Virus record (IMG/VR): IMGVR_UViG_3300025151_000057
Location: 1 to 49,066 of that record
Origin: a virus
DNA length: 49,066 nt
Direction: 5' to 3' (one strand)
Shown here piece by piece: positions 1 through 6,814 of this stretch. A program made the position numbers and the translations under genes. Positions within the stretch are counted from its first letter, which is position 1. Every line of letters starts with the position of its first letter. The notes below the pieces were generated by a model. The model was not told where the DNA came from and did not search any database. It saw nothing but the letters and a program-made list of their open reading frames with translations.

Positions 1-99
1 CGCTCGGGATCCCGAGGACCACGGGCCAGCTGTGCGTGCGTGTGTGTGTGGTCGATCGGTGGTGGATCCGTGTGTGTGTGCGTGGTGTGTGTGTGCGTG
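1..99. repeat. Terminal direct repeat, left copy (contig circularisation overlap)
   Basis: These 99 bases recur without mismatch at 48968-49066. The length equals a common assembler k-mer, so this is most simply the overlap left when a circular or circularly permuted genome is assembled, and the unique genome is about 48,967 bp. A true short terminal repeat cannot be excluded from sequence alone. The copy includes the 14-bp perfect palindrome CTCGGGATCCCGAG at 3-16 and the start of the GT-rich tract. Confidence 0.95.
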
Positions 100-140
100 T
101 GTGTGTGATAGGTGCGTGATTGTGTGTGGTGTGGTGGGCC
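31..140. repeat. GT-rich low-complexity tract
   Basis: About 100 bp in which one strand is almost purely G and T, with several alternating (GT)n runs interrupted by GATC-containing words. It sits between the leftward accessory genes and the rightward genes, beside direct repeats and palindromes (CAGGATCCTG at 148-157). Alternating GT can adopt unusual DNA forms and strongly strand-biased tracts occur at some replication or packaging sites. The function here is not shown by the sequence. Confidence 0.8.
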
Positions 141-291
141 AGCTGCCCAGGATCCTGTCGGACACAATGCCGAGCGATTGACCGACGGACCGAGTCGAGA
201 TCCCGAACCACGACCCCCCGCCGCGTTGCATAACTTCAATAAATATCCCCATCCAACCAGATACAAAAAACGGGTGTTAAGCTAGGTAAAC

Positions 292-331
292 CGGACAAAT
301 CGACCGACAAACGGACAAATCGACCGACAAA
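292..331. repeat. Two perfect 20-bp direct repeats
   Basis: The 20-base unit beginning CGGACAAATCGACCGACAAA occurs twice head to tail at 292-311 and 312-331. Each unit contains an internal near-repeat of GAC-AAA type. With the TAGGAGTCCC pair just downstream it forms a small repeat cluster in the divergent intergenic region, consistent with iterons or an operator, but no binding protein can be assigned. Confidence 0.85.
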
Positions 332-339
332 TCGCGAGC

Positions 340-363
340 TAGGAGTCCCAAAGTAGGAGTCCC
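340..363. repeat. Pair of TAGGAGTCCC direct repeats
   Basis: The decamer TAGGAGTCCC is present at 340-349 and 354-363, a 14-bp spacing, immediately after the 20-bp repeats. A related palindrome, TAGGAGTCCTA, occurs upstream of the gene at 2631, just after a DnaA-box-like hairpin. The recurrence at two gene-free sites suggests a regulatory or replication protein site. Confidence 0.7.
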
Positions 364-396
364 GAAAAAAAATACGCAAAAAAATTAAGGTCTTGC

Positions 397-418
397 TTAT
401 TTGGCCCTTATTTAGCCC
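397..418 (+). promoter_or_regulatory. 11-bp tandem TTATTTRGCCC upstream of the first rightward gene
   Basis: TTATTTGGCCC (397-407) is followed directly by TTATTTAGCCC (408-418), 57 bp before the GTG at 475. A TTGCTT hexamer overlaps the left edge (393-398), but no convincing -10 element follows at the proper distance, so I cannot name a sigma-70 promoter. It is the best visible candidate for control of the rightward unit. Confidence 0.35.
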
Positions 419-474
419 TAATTCTTCCTAGAATGCTGTAGATGGATTCTAAGCCCTGAAAAGGGAGGTTCTTC

Positions 475-1146
475 GTGAGAGTATTGGTTATCGGAGATAC
501 GCATGCTCCGTGTATGGACGTGCGTTACATTAAGTTCTTGTCGGATTTGCACGACCAGTGGAATATCAACAGAATCGTGCATATTGGGGATTTGGTGGAC
601 AATGCCGCTATCTCTTATCACCCTAAATCGCCCAGTTTACGGGATAGTGAACGCGAGTTCTCTTTGGCGATGGATCAGGTTCAGATGCTTTACCGGCTGT
701 TTCCGACGAAGGTTGACTGGCTAGTTGGGAACCATGATGCGTTGACAGAGCGGAATATGGCCGATTGTGGGCTTCCGAGGTCTGCTTTGATGGATTACAC
801 GGAGCTTTGGGAGATTCCTAAGTGGGTGGCTCACCCGAGGTTTACGGATCTTGAGATTGACGGGGTGATTTACCGGCATGGAGACAAGGGTAAAGGTGGT
901 GCTATGCCAGCTTATTCCAATGCCCAGTCAGAGTTCTGTTCGGTTGTTCAGGGCCATTACCACGCCGTAGGGGGCGTTATGTACGGTGCGAACAACAAGG
1001 CTAGGTATTTTGGTGGTCAGACGGGTTGCGGGATTAACATTTCGGCAGCTGCTTTTGACTACGGTAAGAAGTTTAGCAAGAGGCCGGTTCTTGGCGCAAT
1101 GGTGGTAATTGACGGCAATCCGTTCTTTGAGCCAATGTGCATTTAG
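475..1146 (+). CDS. Calcineurin-like metallophosphoesterase
   Basis: The 223-residue protein has the full metallophosphoesterase signature: GDTH at residues 7-10, GD at 38-39, GNHD at 85-88, HGD at 135-137 and GHYH at 160-163. These Asp, His and Asn residues bind a two-metal centre that hydrolyses phosphomono- or diesters. Substrate cannot be read from sequence; phage members are thought to act on nucleic acid ends or nucleotides. It starts with GTG, chosen because AAGGGAGGT lies six bases upstream. It is the first gene of the rightward unit, after the repeat-rich intergenic region, and is well separated from the replication genes. No transmembrane or signal segment is seen, so it should be cytoplasmic. 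Confidence 0.9.
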   Translation: MRVLVIGDTHAPCMDVRYIKFLSDLHDQWNINRIVHIGDLVDNAAISYHPKSPSLRDSEREFSLAMDQVQMLYRLFPTKVDWLVGNHDALTERNMADCGLPRSALMDYTELWEIPKWVAHPRFTDLEIDGVIYRHGDKGKGGAMPAYSNAQSEFCSVVQGHYHAVGGVMYGANNKARYFGGQTGCGINISAAAFDYGKKFSKRPVLGAMVVIDGNPFFEPMCI

Positions 1147-1196
1147 GTTATAACTTGTTAAGGGGAACCTTATTTGCACCTTAACAGGAGATTAAA

Positions 1197-1655
1197 ATGG
1201 AAGTTTATCTTGGAAAAGTCGTTCTTTACAATCCGCAAGGCGGAATGCGTTATTACGGACATAAGCTGGTTTCAATCATTACCCGTGTTTTTGATGATGG
1301 ACGTGTTAATTTGGCAATATTTGAGCCAAACGGAGACATTGTGTCACATCCACAAAACAGGATTTCTACAGACCAGCTAGATGACGTTTATCAAGAAAGT
1401 CCCAATCCAAGGGCTTTAGTGCCGCAAGTTTCAAATAATGAAAGCTTTGGAATCCCGCCAATGGGGCAGGCTCCGAACATTCCTTTTGATAAATCAGAGT
1501 TGCCGGCTGGAGCGAGAGTGGTCGAGCATCGACCTGCGACTCCAGCGGAAGTCGAAGCTGCGAAAGCAGGGATTGGAGTGCCGAAAGTGAAGAGTCCTAA
1601 AAAGCCCGTAAAAAAGCCTGTAAAGAAGCCACGCAAGCCTAAGTCAGGCTACTAA
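1197..1655 (+). CDS. Small protein with Lys/Pro-rich histone H1-like tail
   Basis: A 152-residue protein of unknown function. The first 60 residues look like a compact beta-rich domain (MEVYLGKVVLYNP at the start); the middle is Pro-rich and low-complexity; the last 25 residues are a run of Lys and Pro including the repeat KKPVKKP. Such tails bind nucleic acid non-specifically in H1-like proteins, so a DNA- or RNA-associated role is possible but unproven. The ATG follows AACAGGAG with eight bases between. Its stop overlaps the next start by one base (TAATG), implying coupled translation. Confidence 0.8.
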   Translation: MEVYLGKVVLYNPQGGMRYYGHKLVSIITRVFDDGRVNLAIFEPNGDIVSHPQNRISTDQLDDVYQESPNPRALVPQVSNNESFGIPPMGQAPNIPFDKSELPAGARVVEHRPATPAEVEAAKAGIGVPKVKSPKKPVKKPVKKPRKPKSGY

Positions 1656-1978
1656 TGTCTTCTGAACCAAAGGAAAAGAAAGCCGATGTGCGGGCTGCGA
1701 TCGAGTGGGCATGGTTGAATTACGACCGGTGCGTGATTCGCGATGAACGCAATATTGCGACCGCCATCGACTTTGATAAGGCTACAGACGATCCACCAGA
1801 AGGTGGCAAGCAGTTTCTGGATCTGGCTTTTACAAACAAGGTTGCTTTTTACAAGGACTTTGTTTTAAAGGGCCTGGGAACTGACATTGACGAAGATGAC
1901 GAAATTGTTATCAAAGAGAAGAAGAGTATTGCTGAACTAAAGGAATTACTTAAGAAATTTGAGGAAGGAACGAAATGA
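1655..1978 (+). CDS. Hypothetical acidic protein, possible small terminase candidate
   Basis: A 107-residue protein, unrecognised. It begins with a short basic segment, contains a predicted helical N-terminal region (about residues 10-35) and ends in an acidic then Lys/Glu helical stretch. No small terminase subunit is otherwise visible in the genome, and a charged helical protein of this size in the rightward unit could fill that role, but no motif supports it. It is translationally linked to both neighbours: its ATG overlaps the preceding stop by one base and its own stop overlaps the next ATG in an ATGA. Confidence 0.75.
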   Translation: MSSEPKEKKADVRAAIEWAWLNYDRCVIRDERNIATAIDFDKATDDPPEGGKQFLDLAFTNKVAFYKDFVLKGLGTDIDEDDEIVIKEKKSIAELKELLKKFEEGTK

Positions 1979-2253
1979 CTTACGATCCAATAGTTGATGA
2001 GATTAAGAGCTGGTGCATTGAGCATCGAAAAATTGGTGGCGATCTAATCCTTGAAAGCATGTCTGATGAGGAAATTGCGGACTTGGGAAGTTTGCCGGAA
2101 GCTGTGAAGTGGATTGAATTAAGGCTAGAGATTGCGTTAAACAGCCGGTTTGGTCTTGATACTGATCCCGAGCTGTTGCGTTGGCAAGAGTTTCAGGAAT
2201 GGCTTGCGCACTGTGTCCCATCCCTAGTTGACGATGCCGAGCTGCATTGGTAA
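1975..2253 (+). CDS. Hypothetical protein
   Basis: A 92-residue, mostly helical, acidic protein with no recognised domain; it has two Cys and several Trp residues (SWCIEH near residue 12, ending AELHW). It starts inside the previous stop (ATGA at 1975-1978) and is the last gene before a strong terminator-like hairpin, so the genes from 475 to 2253 probably form one transcription unit. Confidence 0.75.
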   Translation: MTYDPIVDEIKSWCIEHRKIGGDLILESMSDEEIADLGSLPEAVKWIELRLEIALNSRFGLDTDPELLRWQEFQEWLAHCVPSLVDDAELHW

Positions 2254-2291
2254 AAAGAGTGCCTGTTCGAGAGACGTAAGAACAAAAAAAC

Positions 2292-2365
2292 AAAACACTG
2301 CCTAGTGAACCTCACCCTTCGACCGAAGGACCCAACGTCTCTTGGATACTAGGCAGTGTTTTTTT
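2292..2365 (+). terminator. Large-loop intrinsic terminator with nested hairpin
   Basis: A perfect 15-bp inverted repeat, AAAACACTGCCTAGT at 2292-2306 and ACTAGGCAGTGTTTT at 2348-2362, ends in seven T residues (2359-2365). The 41-base loop carries its own hairpin, CCTTC-GACC-GAAGG (2316-2329). Because the left arm begins in an A-run it could also terminate leftward transcription. The nested layout is larger than a usual terminator and could be a structured RNA. Confidence 0.85.
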
Positions 2366-2630
2366 GGCTTATTCTGGTTGTTCCCAGTTGCCTAAACAAA
2401 ATCCAAGGACATTCACGTAGCGTATAAGGCTCCAGAGGAAGGCATCGCGACCATCCCGCACCCAAAGAACTACGAAAAACCCGACAATGAACAGGGGTCA
2501 CGCCCGTCGCGTTTACAAGGTTGTATTTATTAGATTACGGAAATACAGCGTCCCTTGGTGTGGATTTTATCCACACATACTCTTTAGGAGTCCTATGTTT
2601 TCATTTACGGTTTTTTAGGAAGGACGGACG
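2366..2630. other. Intergenic region with DnaA-box hairpin
   Basis: No gene with good support. A 43-codon ATG frame (2487-2618) lacks a ribosome site and resemblance to anything. The region holds a hairpin containing a DnaA-box match at 2558-2576 and the palindrome TAGGAGTCCTA shortly after it. The ribosome-binding sequence AGGAAGGA for the next gene lies at its end. Confidence 0.6.
2558..2576. promoter_or_regulatory. Perfect DnaA box within an 8-bp hairpin
   Basis: GTGTGGAT and ATCCACAC form an 8-bp inverted repeat around TTT. The right half contains TTATCCACA (2567-2575), an exact match to the bacterial DnaA box. A single box is weak evidence for an origin, and it may instead be a hairpin in the leader of the 2631 gene. 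The adjacent TAGGAGTCCTA palindrome echoes the repeats at 340 and 354. Confidence 0.45.
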
Positions 2631-3038
2631 ATGAGCGAGCGAGACACGCCAAACCACGATCTATTGCACGAGATCCTATTGGAAGAAGAATTTGAAGGTA
2701 TCCATTGTTTGGTTATGGAAGAGTTTGACGATGCACTTTTGGGGTACTATTTTGCTGAATCAGAGGAAGATGGGCGTTATGCGCGTGCAGTTTATTCCCG
2801 AGAGTTAATTATAGATTGCCTAGTGGCTCAAAGTGATTTTATGGATGAGCCTGCTGCTGAAGAGTATTTTGAGTACAACATCATGCGTTCAGTAATTTAC
2901 ACTCCTAAAACGCCCTTAATTATCGAGGACATTATGTATCGCAGGACTCTTTATGTAGTAACTGAAAATCCAGTTGAGACAGCCGCCGGTGATCATCCCT
3001 GCGATCCGACAAAAGGGGATCACTGCTGTGACTCATAG
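2631..3038 (+). CDS. Hypothetical acidic protein with Cys/His C-terminus
   Basis: A 135-residue, very acidic protein (many Glu and Asp in the first 90 residues) with no recognised domain. The final 15 residues hold Cys and His residues in the pattern GDHPCDPTKGDHCCDS, which could bind a metal. The ATG follows AGGAAGGA at good spacing. Its end overlaps the start of the next gene. Confidence 0.75.
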   Translation: MSERDTPNHDLLHEILLEEEFEGIHCLVMEEFDDALLGYYFAESEEDGRYARAVYSRELIIDCLVAQSDFMDEPAAEEYFEYNIMRSVIYTPKTPLIIEDIMYRRTLYVVTENPVETAAGDHPCDPTKGDHCCDS

Positions 3039-3228
3039 AAAAGCGTTTAATCCAAAGAAAAACAGGTTTAAGCAAGAGAAACCGGCGACTTACATACCAA
3101 AACAGTCGGAAATCTGGCAACAAGCTCATGAAATTAGGAAAAAACGTGAACGAGAGAATCCAGGTTTACCCAGGCTTCCTCCAAACTATGGCCTTCGCCC
3201 AGGCTACGAGCTGGATAGCATTGAATAA
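3028..3228 (+). CDS. Small basic hypothetical protein
   Basis: A 66-residue Lys/Arg- and Pro-rich protein (beginning VTHRKAFNPKK). I place the start at the GTG at 3028, which is preceded by AAAGGGG and overlaps the previous stop; a longer frame starting with TTG at 2974 has no ribosome site. The basic, low-complexity sequence suggests nucleic acid contact, but no family is recognised. It is followed by two successive hairpins and a T-run. Confidence 0.6.
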   Translation: MTHRKAFNPKKNRFKQEKPATYIPKQSEIWQQAHEIRKKRERENPGLPRLPPNYGLRPGYELDSIE

Positions 3229-3253
3229 AAGGAATTAGTTTATACAATTCGTG

Positions 3254-3332
3254 AATGGTGATTCGTTCCCACCATTTGGGTTTTGGGCAGGCAGTGCGAC
3301 TTTAGGTGTGGTCTGCTGCCTGCCGTTTTTTT
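3254..3332 (+). terminator. Tandem hairpins with T-run (intrinsic terminator)
   Basis: Two hairpins follow the gene ending at 3228: AATGGTG/CACCATT (3254-3260 and 3270-3276) and the stronger GGCAGGCAG/CTGCCTGCC (3286-3294 and 3316-3324), the latter followed by seven T residues at 3326-3332. The lipoprotein protease begins 14 bases later, so this also rules out a start upstream of 3332 for that gene. Confidence 0.85.
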
Positions 3333-3345
3333 AGTTAGGGCAGAC

Positions 3346-4494
3346 ATGTATCGTTTCATTGCAGTTGTAGTGCTTTCTGTTTCGTTAATGGCAGGATGCA
3401 GAACAGGAGAAGTGAGTCAAGAAGACACGACCGAAGCTGTTTTAGAGTTCGACGGCTTGTCGCAAGACTGCTTTGATACTTCTGTTAGGATCCGCAGCCG
3501 CAATTCAATTGGATCCGCTTCTGCGGTTCGTTATCTCAAGATAGTTGATTCATCTGTAACCCAAGTCGAAAGCCCTCTTGTTGCGACCCATGTAGAGTTT
3601 GAAACTAATCGCCATGTGGCTGGAGATCGTGGGGATCGACACGTAGTAGATGTTTGGTACGAAGGAAAATTGGTTTCCAGCGTTGATTGCCGAACAGACG
3701 ATTCTTGGTTTCAATCTGGCGTTTCTAAAGACATTGCAACAATTATTGTTTCTCTTGAATCTCTGGGCGGTGCAGTACCTGTTGTGCCATCAGCTCCATA
3801 CGGAGAGGCCGACATTCAAGTCGGGGAAAAGATATTTACAGTTGGCTGCTCAGACGGTCGAGTCCCGCGTGCCAGATGCGGTTCAGTGTTAAAGGTGGCT
3901 GACGGTTTAATTTATTATTTGCCAAAATCAATATCAGGCGATTCAGGTTCGGCTGTTTTCAAATATTCAAGTCAAAGAGACGCTTGGGAAGTGATTGGCA
4001 GAACAGCGTGGGCAATGCAGGTCGATGGAAAGTGGATTGGCCTGGCAATGACTTCAGACAGGGTTTCGGACATTCGGGCTGGCCGAGTCTCTTCTGGAAA
4101 CTTTAGTTTGCCTGACGGTGCAGTTCCAATCTCTACAGTCTGCGAAAGCCTTCCTGACGGTGCTGTAACTTGTGATCAGGTTAAAAGTGTAAGTTTTCAA
4201 CAAGACTCTGAGCTTCCCAAGCGTCTCGAAGTCAGCCGTCAACGGCGTTGGCGATTCCCAATTCGCGGAGAAGATATTCGCGAAAAACCTAGTAGACCTT
4301 TGAGAGATCGAGAATGGACAATAATTGGTGGTATTACTGATTTTGTTCGTTCTTTAATTAAATTTGCGTTTTGGGTAGCAATTGCCCTTGTTGTCGTTGG
4401 TGCTTGGATTGCTCCAACAATTCTTTCTCCGCTTAAATACGACTGGCCGATCCAGTTCATTAAGTATCTCCTTGGTTTGATTAGGAAAAAATGA
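3346..4494 (+). CDS. Lipoprotein trypsin-like serine protease with C-terminal membrane segment
   Basis: A 382-residue protein combining a bacterial lipoprotein signal (MYRFIAVVVLSVSLMAGC, lipobox cysteine at 18) with a chymotrypsin-fold protease. Likely triad: His90 in ETNRHVA, Asp129 in KDIA and Ser200 in GDSGS. A C-terminal hydrophobic helix (about residues 335-358) is followed by a basic tail, so the protein may be anchored at both ends. Lipidation would place it outside the cytoplasmic membrane of the infected cell. Cleaving receptor, envelope or superinfecting virion proteins, or aiding lysis, are all possible; none is shown. I chose the ATG at 3346 because any earlier start lies inside the terminator hairpin. 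Its stop overlaps the next gene, another lipoprotein, in ATGA. Confidence 0.85.
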   Translation: MYRFIAVVVLSVSLMAGCRTGEVSQEDTTEAVLEFDGLSQDCFDTSVRIRSRNSIGSASAVRYLKIVDSSVTQVESPLVATHVEFETNRHVAGDRGDRHVVDVWYEGKLVSSVDCRTDDSWFQSGVSKDIATIIVSLESLGGAVPVVPSAPYGEADIQVGEKIFTVGCSDGRVPRARCGSVLKVADGLIYYLPKSISGDSGSAVFKYSSQRDAWEVIGRTAWAMQVDGKWIGLAMTSDRVSDIRAGRVSSGNFSLPDGAVPISTVCESLPDGAVTCDQVKSVSFQQDSELPKRLEVSRQRRWRFPIRGEDIREKPSRPLRDREWTIIGGITDFVRSLIKFAFWVAIALVVVGAWIAPTILSPLKYDWPIQFIKYLLGLIRKK

Positions 4495-4802
4495 TGAAGT
4501 TTAAGTTGTTGCTTTCGCTTGGAATTGTTTCGGCGTTGCTTGCTGTGTCTTGCATTGGCGACGAGCCTGTAGACACTGTGCTTGAGATCCAAGAGCCAAT
4601 TGAAGTTCCAATGGTTGTCGAAACTCAGGTTGGGCAAACATCTTGCGAATCTTGCGTTCGTGGTGTTGTTCGTAAGGTTGTAGGCACTCGCGTTGTTGAG
4701 CGTGTAGTTGTCGAGCGACCTGTTGTTGAGACAGTTGTTCAGGTTACTCGCGTTCGGCGACGACCGGTCCGAACAATGCTTCGCCGTGTGTTTTGCCGGT
4801 AA
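4491..4802 (+). CDS. Putative small lipoprotein, Val/Arg-rich
   Basis: A 103-residue protein with an N-terminal signal (KFKLLLSLGIVSALLAVSC) ending in a lipobox-like AVSC. The mature part has a CESC pair and then a long Val/Arg/Glu alternating stretch with VVERVVVERPVVE repeats, probably beta or elongated. The start overlaps the protease stop (ATGATG at 4491; either ATG could be used). Coupled expression with the protease suggests they act together at the envelope. Position and lipid anchor are reminiscent of spanin outer subunits, but there is no sequence support for that. Confidence 0.7.
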   Translation: MMKFKLLLSLGIVSALLAVSCIGDEPVDTVLEIQEPIEVPMVVETQVGQTSCESCVRGVVRKVVGTRVVERVVVERPVVETVVQVTRVRRRPVRTMLRRVFCR

Positions 4803-4807
4803 GCTTT

Positions 4808-6811
4808 ATGCCAAGGACATCAACTCCATACTATTCGTCGGTTCCGAAAAACGCAGCTGCAAATCTACGCTGGAGAGTTGCGTGGCGTGAAGCTGCAATG
4901 CGCGACAAAGGCATGCAGCGGGATTTTCGGCAAATGGCTATGGATGATGTCCTTTTTTTCTTTTCAGCTTTCTGCTGGGCTTTTGAGCCGCGATCTGCAA
5001 TCAAAGTCGTTCCATTTATTCCTTGGAAGCACCAAGAATCTGTAATGGTTGCGATGGACAAAGCAGTCGATGATGCTGAAGACCTTTATGAGTCCACACA
5101 GACTTGCTTAGATGTCGTGTTGGATAAAAGCCGAGGCCAGGGTGCAACTTGGATGTACCTGATGATCTGCCTGAGACGTTGGCTTCGTGACGACATGTTC
5201 TCAGCTGGTCTTGTTACTCGAACAGAGCGGCTGGTCGACTCGGATCGTGACCCAGATACGTTGATGTGGAAGATCATTTGGGCGATGAAGCTTTTGCCAA
5301 TTTGGATGATGCCGGAAGGTTTTGTTTGGTCAAAGCACAGGAATGTTACAGAGCATTCGTTGTTAAATCCTGAAAACGGGGCCTCAATCGTTGGTTACGC
5401 TGCGACAGGGGATGTTGCCCGTGGTGGTCGTAAAACATTGTTTTGCATCGACGAAATCGGTGGTAAAGAGTTTATTACTGGCGGCAAAGACATTGAGGTT
5501 ATGAACTCGACACAGCACGTTGCAAACTGCCGATTTCTCGTTTCTACGTTTGGTGGCGATTCTGGTGCGTTTTACGATGCAGCTCAAGATGCCAAGAATG
5601 GAAACAGTGACGCTGTTTATCTGGTTTTGGACTGGAAGGACAATCCAATCCAGAATCGAAAGCAATACGTTTTAAAACATGGGACGATCAGGGATGTTGA
5701 CCCGAGAAAGTATGGCGGCAAGCTGACCGAAAAAGAGAAATCTCTGATACGGACTCAGCATTCAAAACTATCTCGGCGTGGATACAAATGCACCGATGTT
5801 ATAAGGAATATTTGGTACAACCACCAATGCTTGCGGCCTGGAGCCACTCCTAGAGGTGTTGCTCAAGAACTTGACAGAAACCCCAAAGGAGCTGTCTCGA
5901 AAGTCATTTCAGATGAAATCATAAGCAAGGCAAAAGCAGAACATTCGAGACCACCTGATTTTAAAGGCAGGCTAATTGTCGACATGGAAACTGGAACTCC
6001 GGTCGAGCCTTATGTCGTTGCCGACGAAGCTGGTGAACTGTCCTTGTGGTTCCAGCCGGACATGAATGGCAAACCTCCATTTGGTGTTCATTCTGTTGGA
6101 ATTGACATCGGCGGTGGTACTGGAGGTAGTTACACAGCGAATTCGGTTGCAAGTGTTTTGAACAAAATGACCGGCGAACAAGTTGCCGAATGGTCAAGTA
6201 ATCTTGCCGAACCAAGGCGATTTGGAATTATATGCGTGGCTCTTTGCCGTTGGTTTTACGATGCCGTCATGATTCCGGAAGCTAACTTTAGCGGTGGATT
6301 TATGAAGGTCGTTGAAGACGAAATGTGTTATCCCAAGCTGTGGCAAAGGGAGACTCAGATCAGCGGATTGAAGAGATTAACCAAAAAAACCGGCTTTTGG
6401 ATGGCAAATGACGACACAAAGCTGGCTTTATTTGAAGGAATGGTCGCTGCTATTGCGATGGGGACCTATATTCCCAGGTCAAAAGAAATGTTGGAAGAAT
6501 GTGGGCAATATGAATGGAAAAATGGTAAAATAGTTCATGTTGGATCTACAAAAAGCGAAGACGAGGGGGCAAAGGGCAAGTCTCACTCGGATAGAGTTAT
6601 TGCAGCTGCACTTTCCGTTTATGAGATGGGAGAGTCTGTTGAGCCTGATAGTTACGAGCAAATAGCGGAAACTATAGCTCCAGAAGGGTCAATGGCTGCA
6701 AGGCTTCAAAATAGTGATGACCGTTTAGAACAAACAGGAGATCCTTGGCTTGAAGAGGGTCTTGATATATTTAGCCAGACAAATTCAGAATACTCAGATA
6801 AATGGCGGTAA
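4808..6811 (+). CDS. Terminase large subunit
   Basis: A 667-residue DNA-packaging motor. The N-terminal ATPase has a variant Walker A, KSRGQGATW (residues 107-115), and Walker B TLFCIDEIG (about 210-218). The C-terminal nuclease begins near residue 433 with GIDIGGG, the first catalytic Asp of the RNase H-like fold, followed by PEANFSGG near 495 and a late acidic segment with His (KSHSDRVIA). It cuts concatemers and pumps DNA through the portal. Start is the ATG at 4808, five bases after the previous stop; a TTG 15 bases upstream is possible. It directly precedes the portal gene, the usual order. Confidence 0.95.
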   Translation: MPRTSTPYYSSVPKNAAANLRWRVAWREAAMRDKGMQRDFRQMAMDDVLFFFSAFCWAFEPRSAIKVVPFIPWKHQESVMVAMDKAVDDAEDLYESTQTCLDVVLDKSRGQGATWMYLMICLRRWLRDDMFSAGLVTRTERLVDSDRDPDTLMWKIIWAMKLLPIWMMPEGFVWSKHRNVTEHSLLNPENGASIVGYAATGDVARGGRKTLFCIDEIGGKEFITGGKDIEVMNSTQHVANCRFLVSTFGGDSGAFYDAAQDAKNGNSDAVYLVLDWKDNPIQNRKQYVLKHGTIRDVDPRKYGGKLTEKEKSLIRTQHSKLSRRGYKCTDVIRNIWYNHQCLRPGATPRGVAQELDRNPKGAVSKVISDEIISKAKAEHSRPPDFKGRLIVDMETGTPVEPYVVADEAGELSLWFQPDMNGKPPFGVHSVGIDIGGGTGGSYTANSVASVLNKMTGEQVAEWSSNLAEPRRFGIICVALCRWFYDAVMIPEANFSGGFMKVVEDEMCYPKLWQRETQISGLKRLTKKTGFWMANDDTKLALFEGMVAAIAMGTYIPRSKEMLEECGQYEWKNGKIVHVGSTKSEDEGAKGKSHSDRVIAAALSVYEMGESVEPDSYEQIAETIAPEGSMAARLQNSDDRLEQTGDPWLEEGLDIFSQTNSEYSDKWR

Positions 6812-6814
6812 AGC

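Larger units (their letters stand above)
1..474. other. Gene-free divergent region, right half
   Basis: No credible coding sequence is visible. The stretch contains, in order, the circularisation overlap, a palindrome, the GT-rich tract, the palindrome CAGGATCCTG, an AT-rich segment near 230-280, the 20-bp direct repeats, the TAGGAGTCCC pair, an A-rich run and the TTATTTRGCCC pair. Joined to 48757-48967 across the circle it separates leftward and rightward transcription and is the best candidate for the replication origin and early control region. Confidence 0.7.

Noticed and set aside
1-140. CRISPR array or telomere-like repeat
   Set aside because: The GT tract has no regular repeat-spacer pattern and no associated genes.
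2487-2618. 43-codon ATG frame in the gap after the first terminator
   Set aside because: No ribosome-binding site, no neighbour overlap and it covers the DnaA-box hairpin.
4491-4802. Rz1-type spanin call
   Set aside because: The lipoprotein is longer than Rz1, is not nested in another frame and has no inner-membrane partner next to it apart from the protease.
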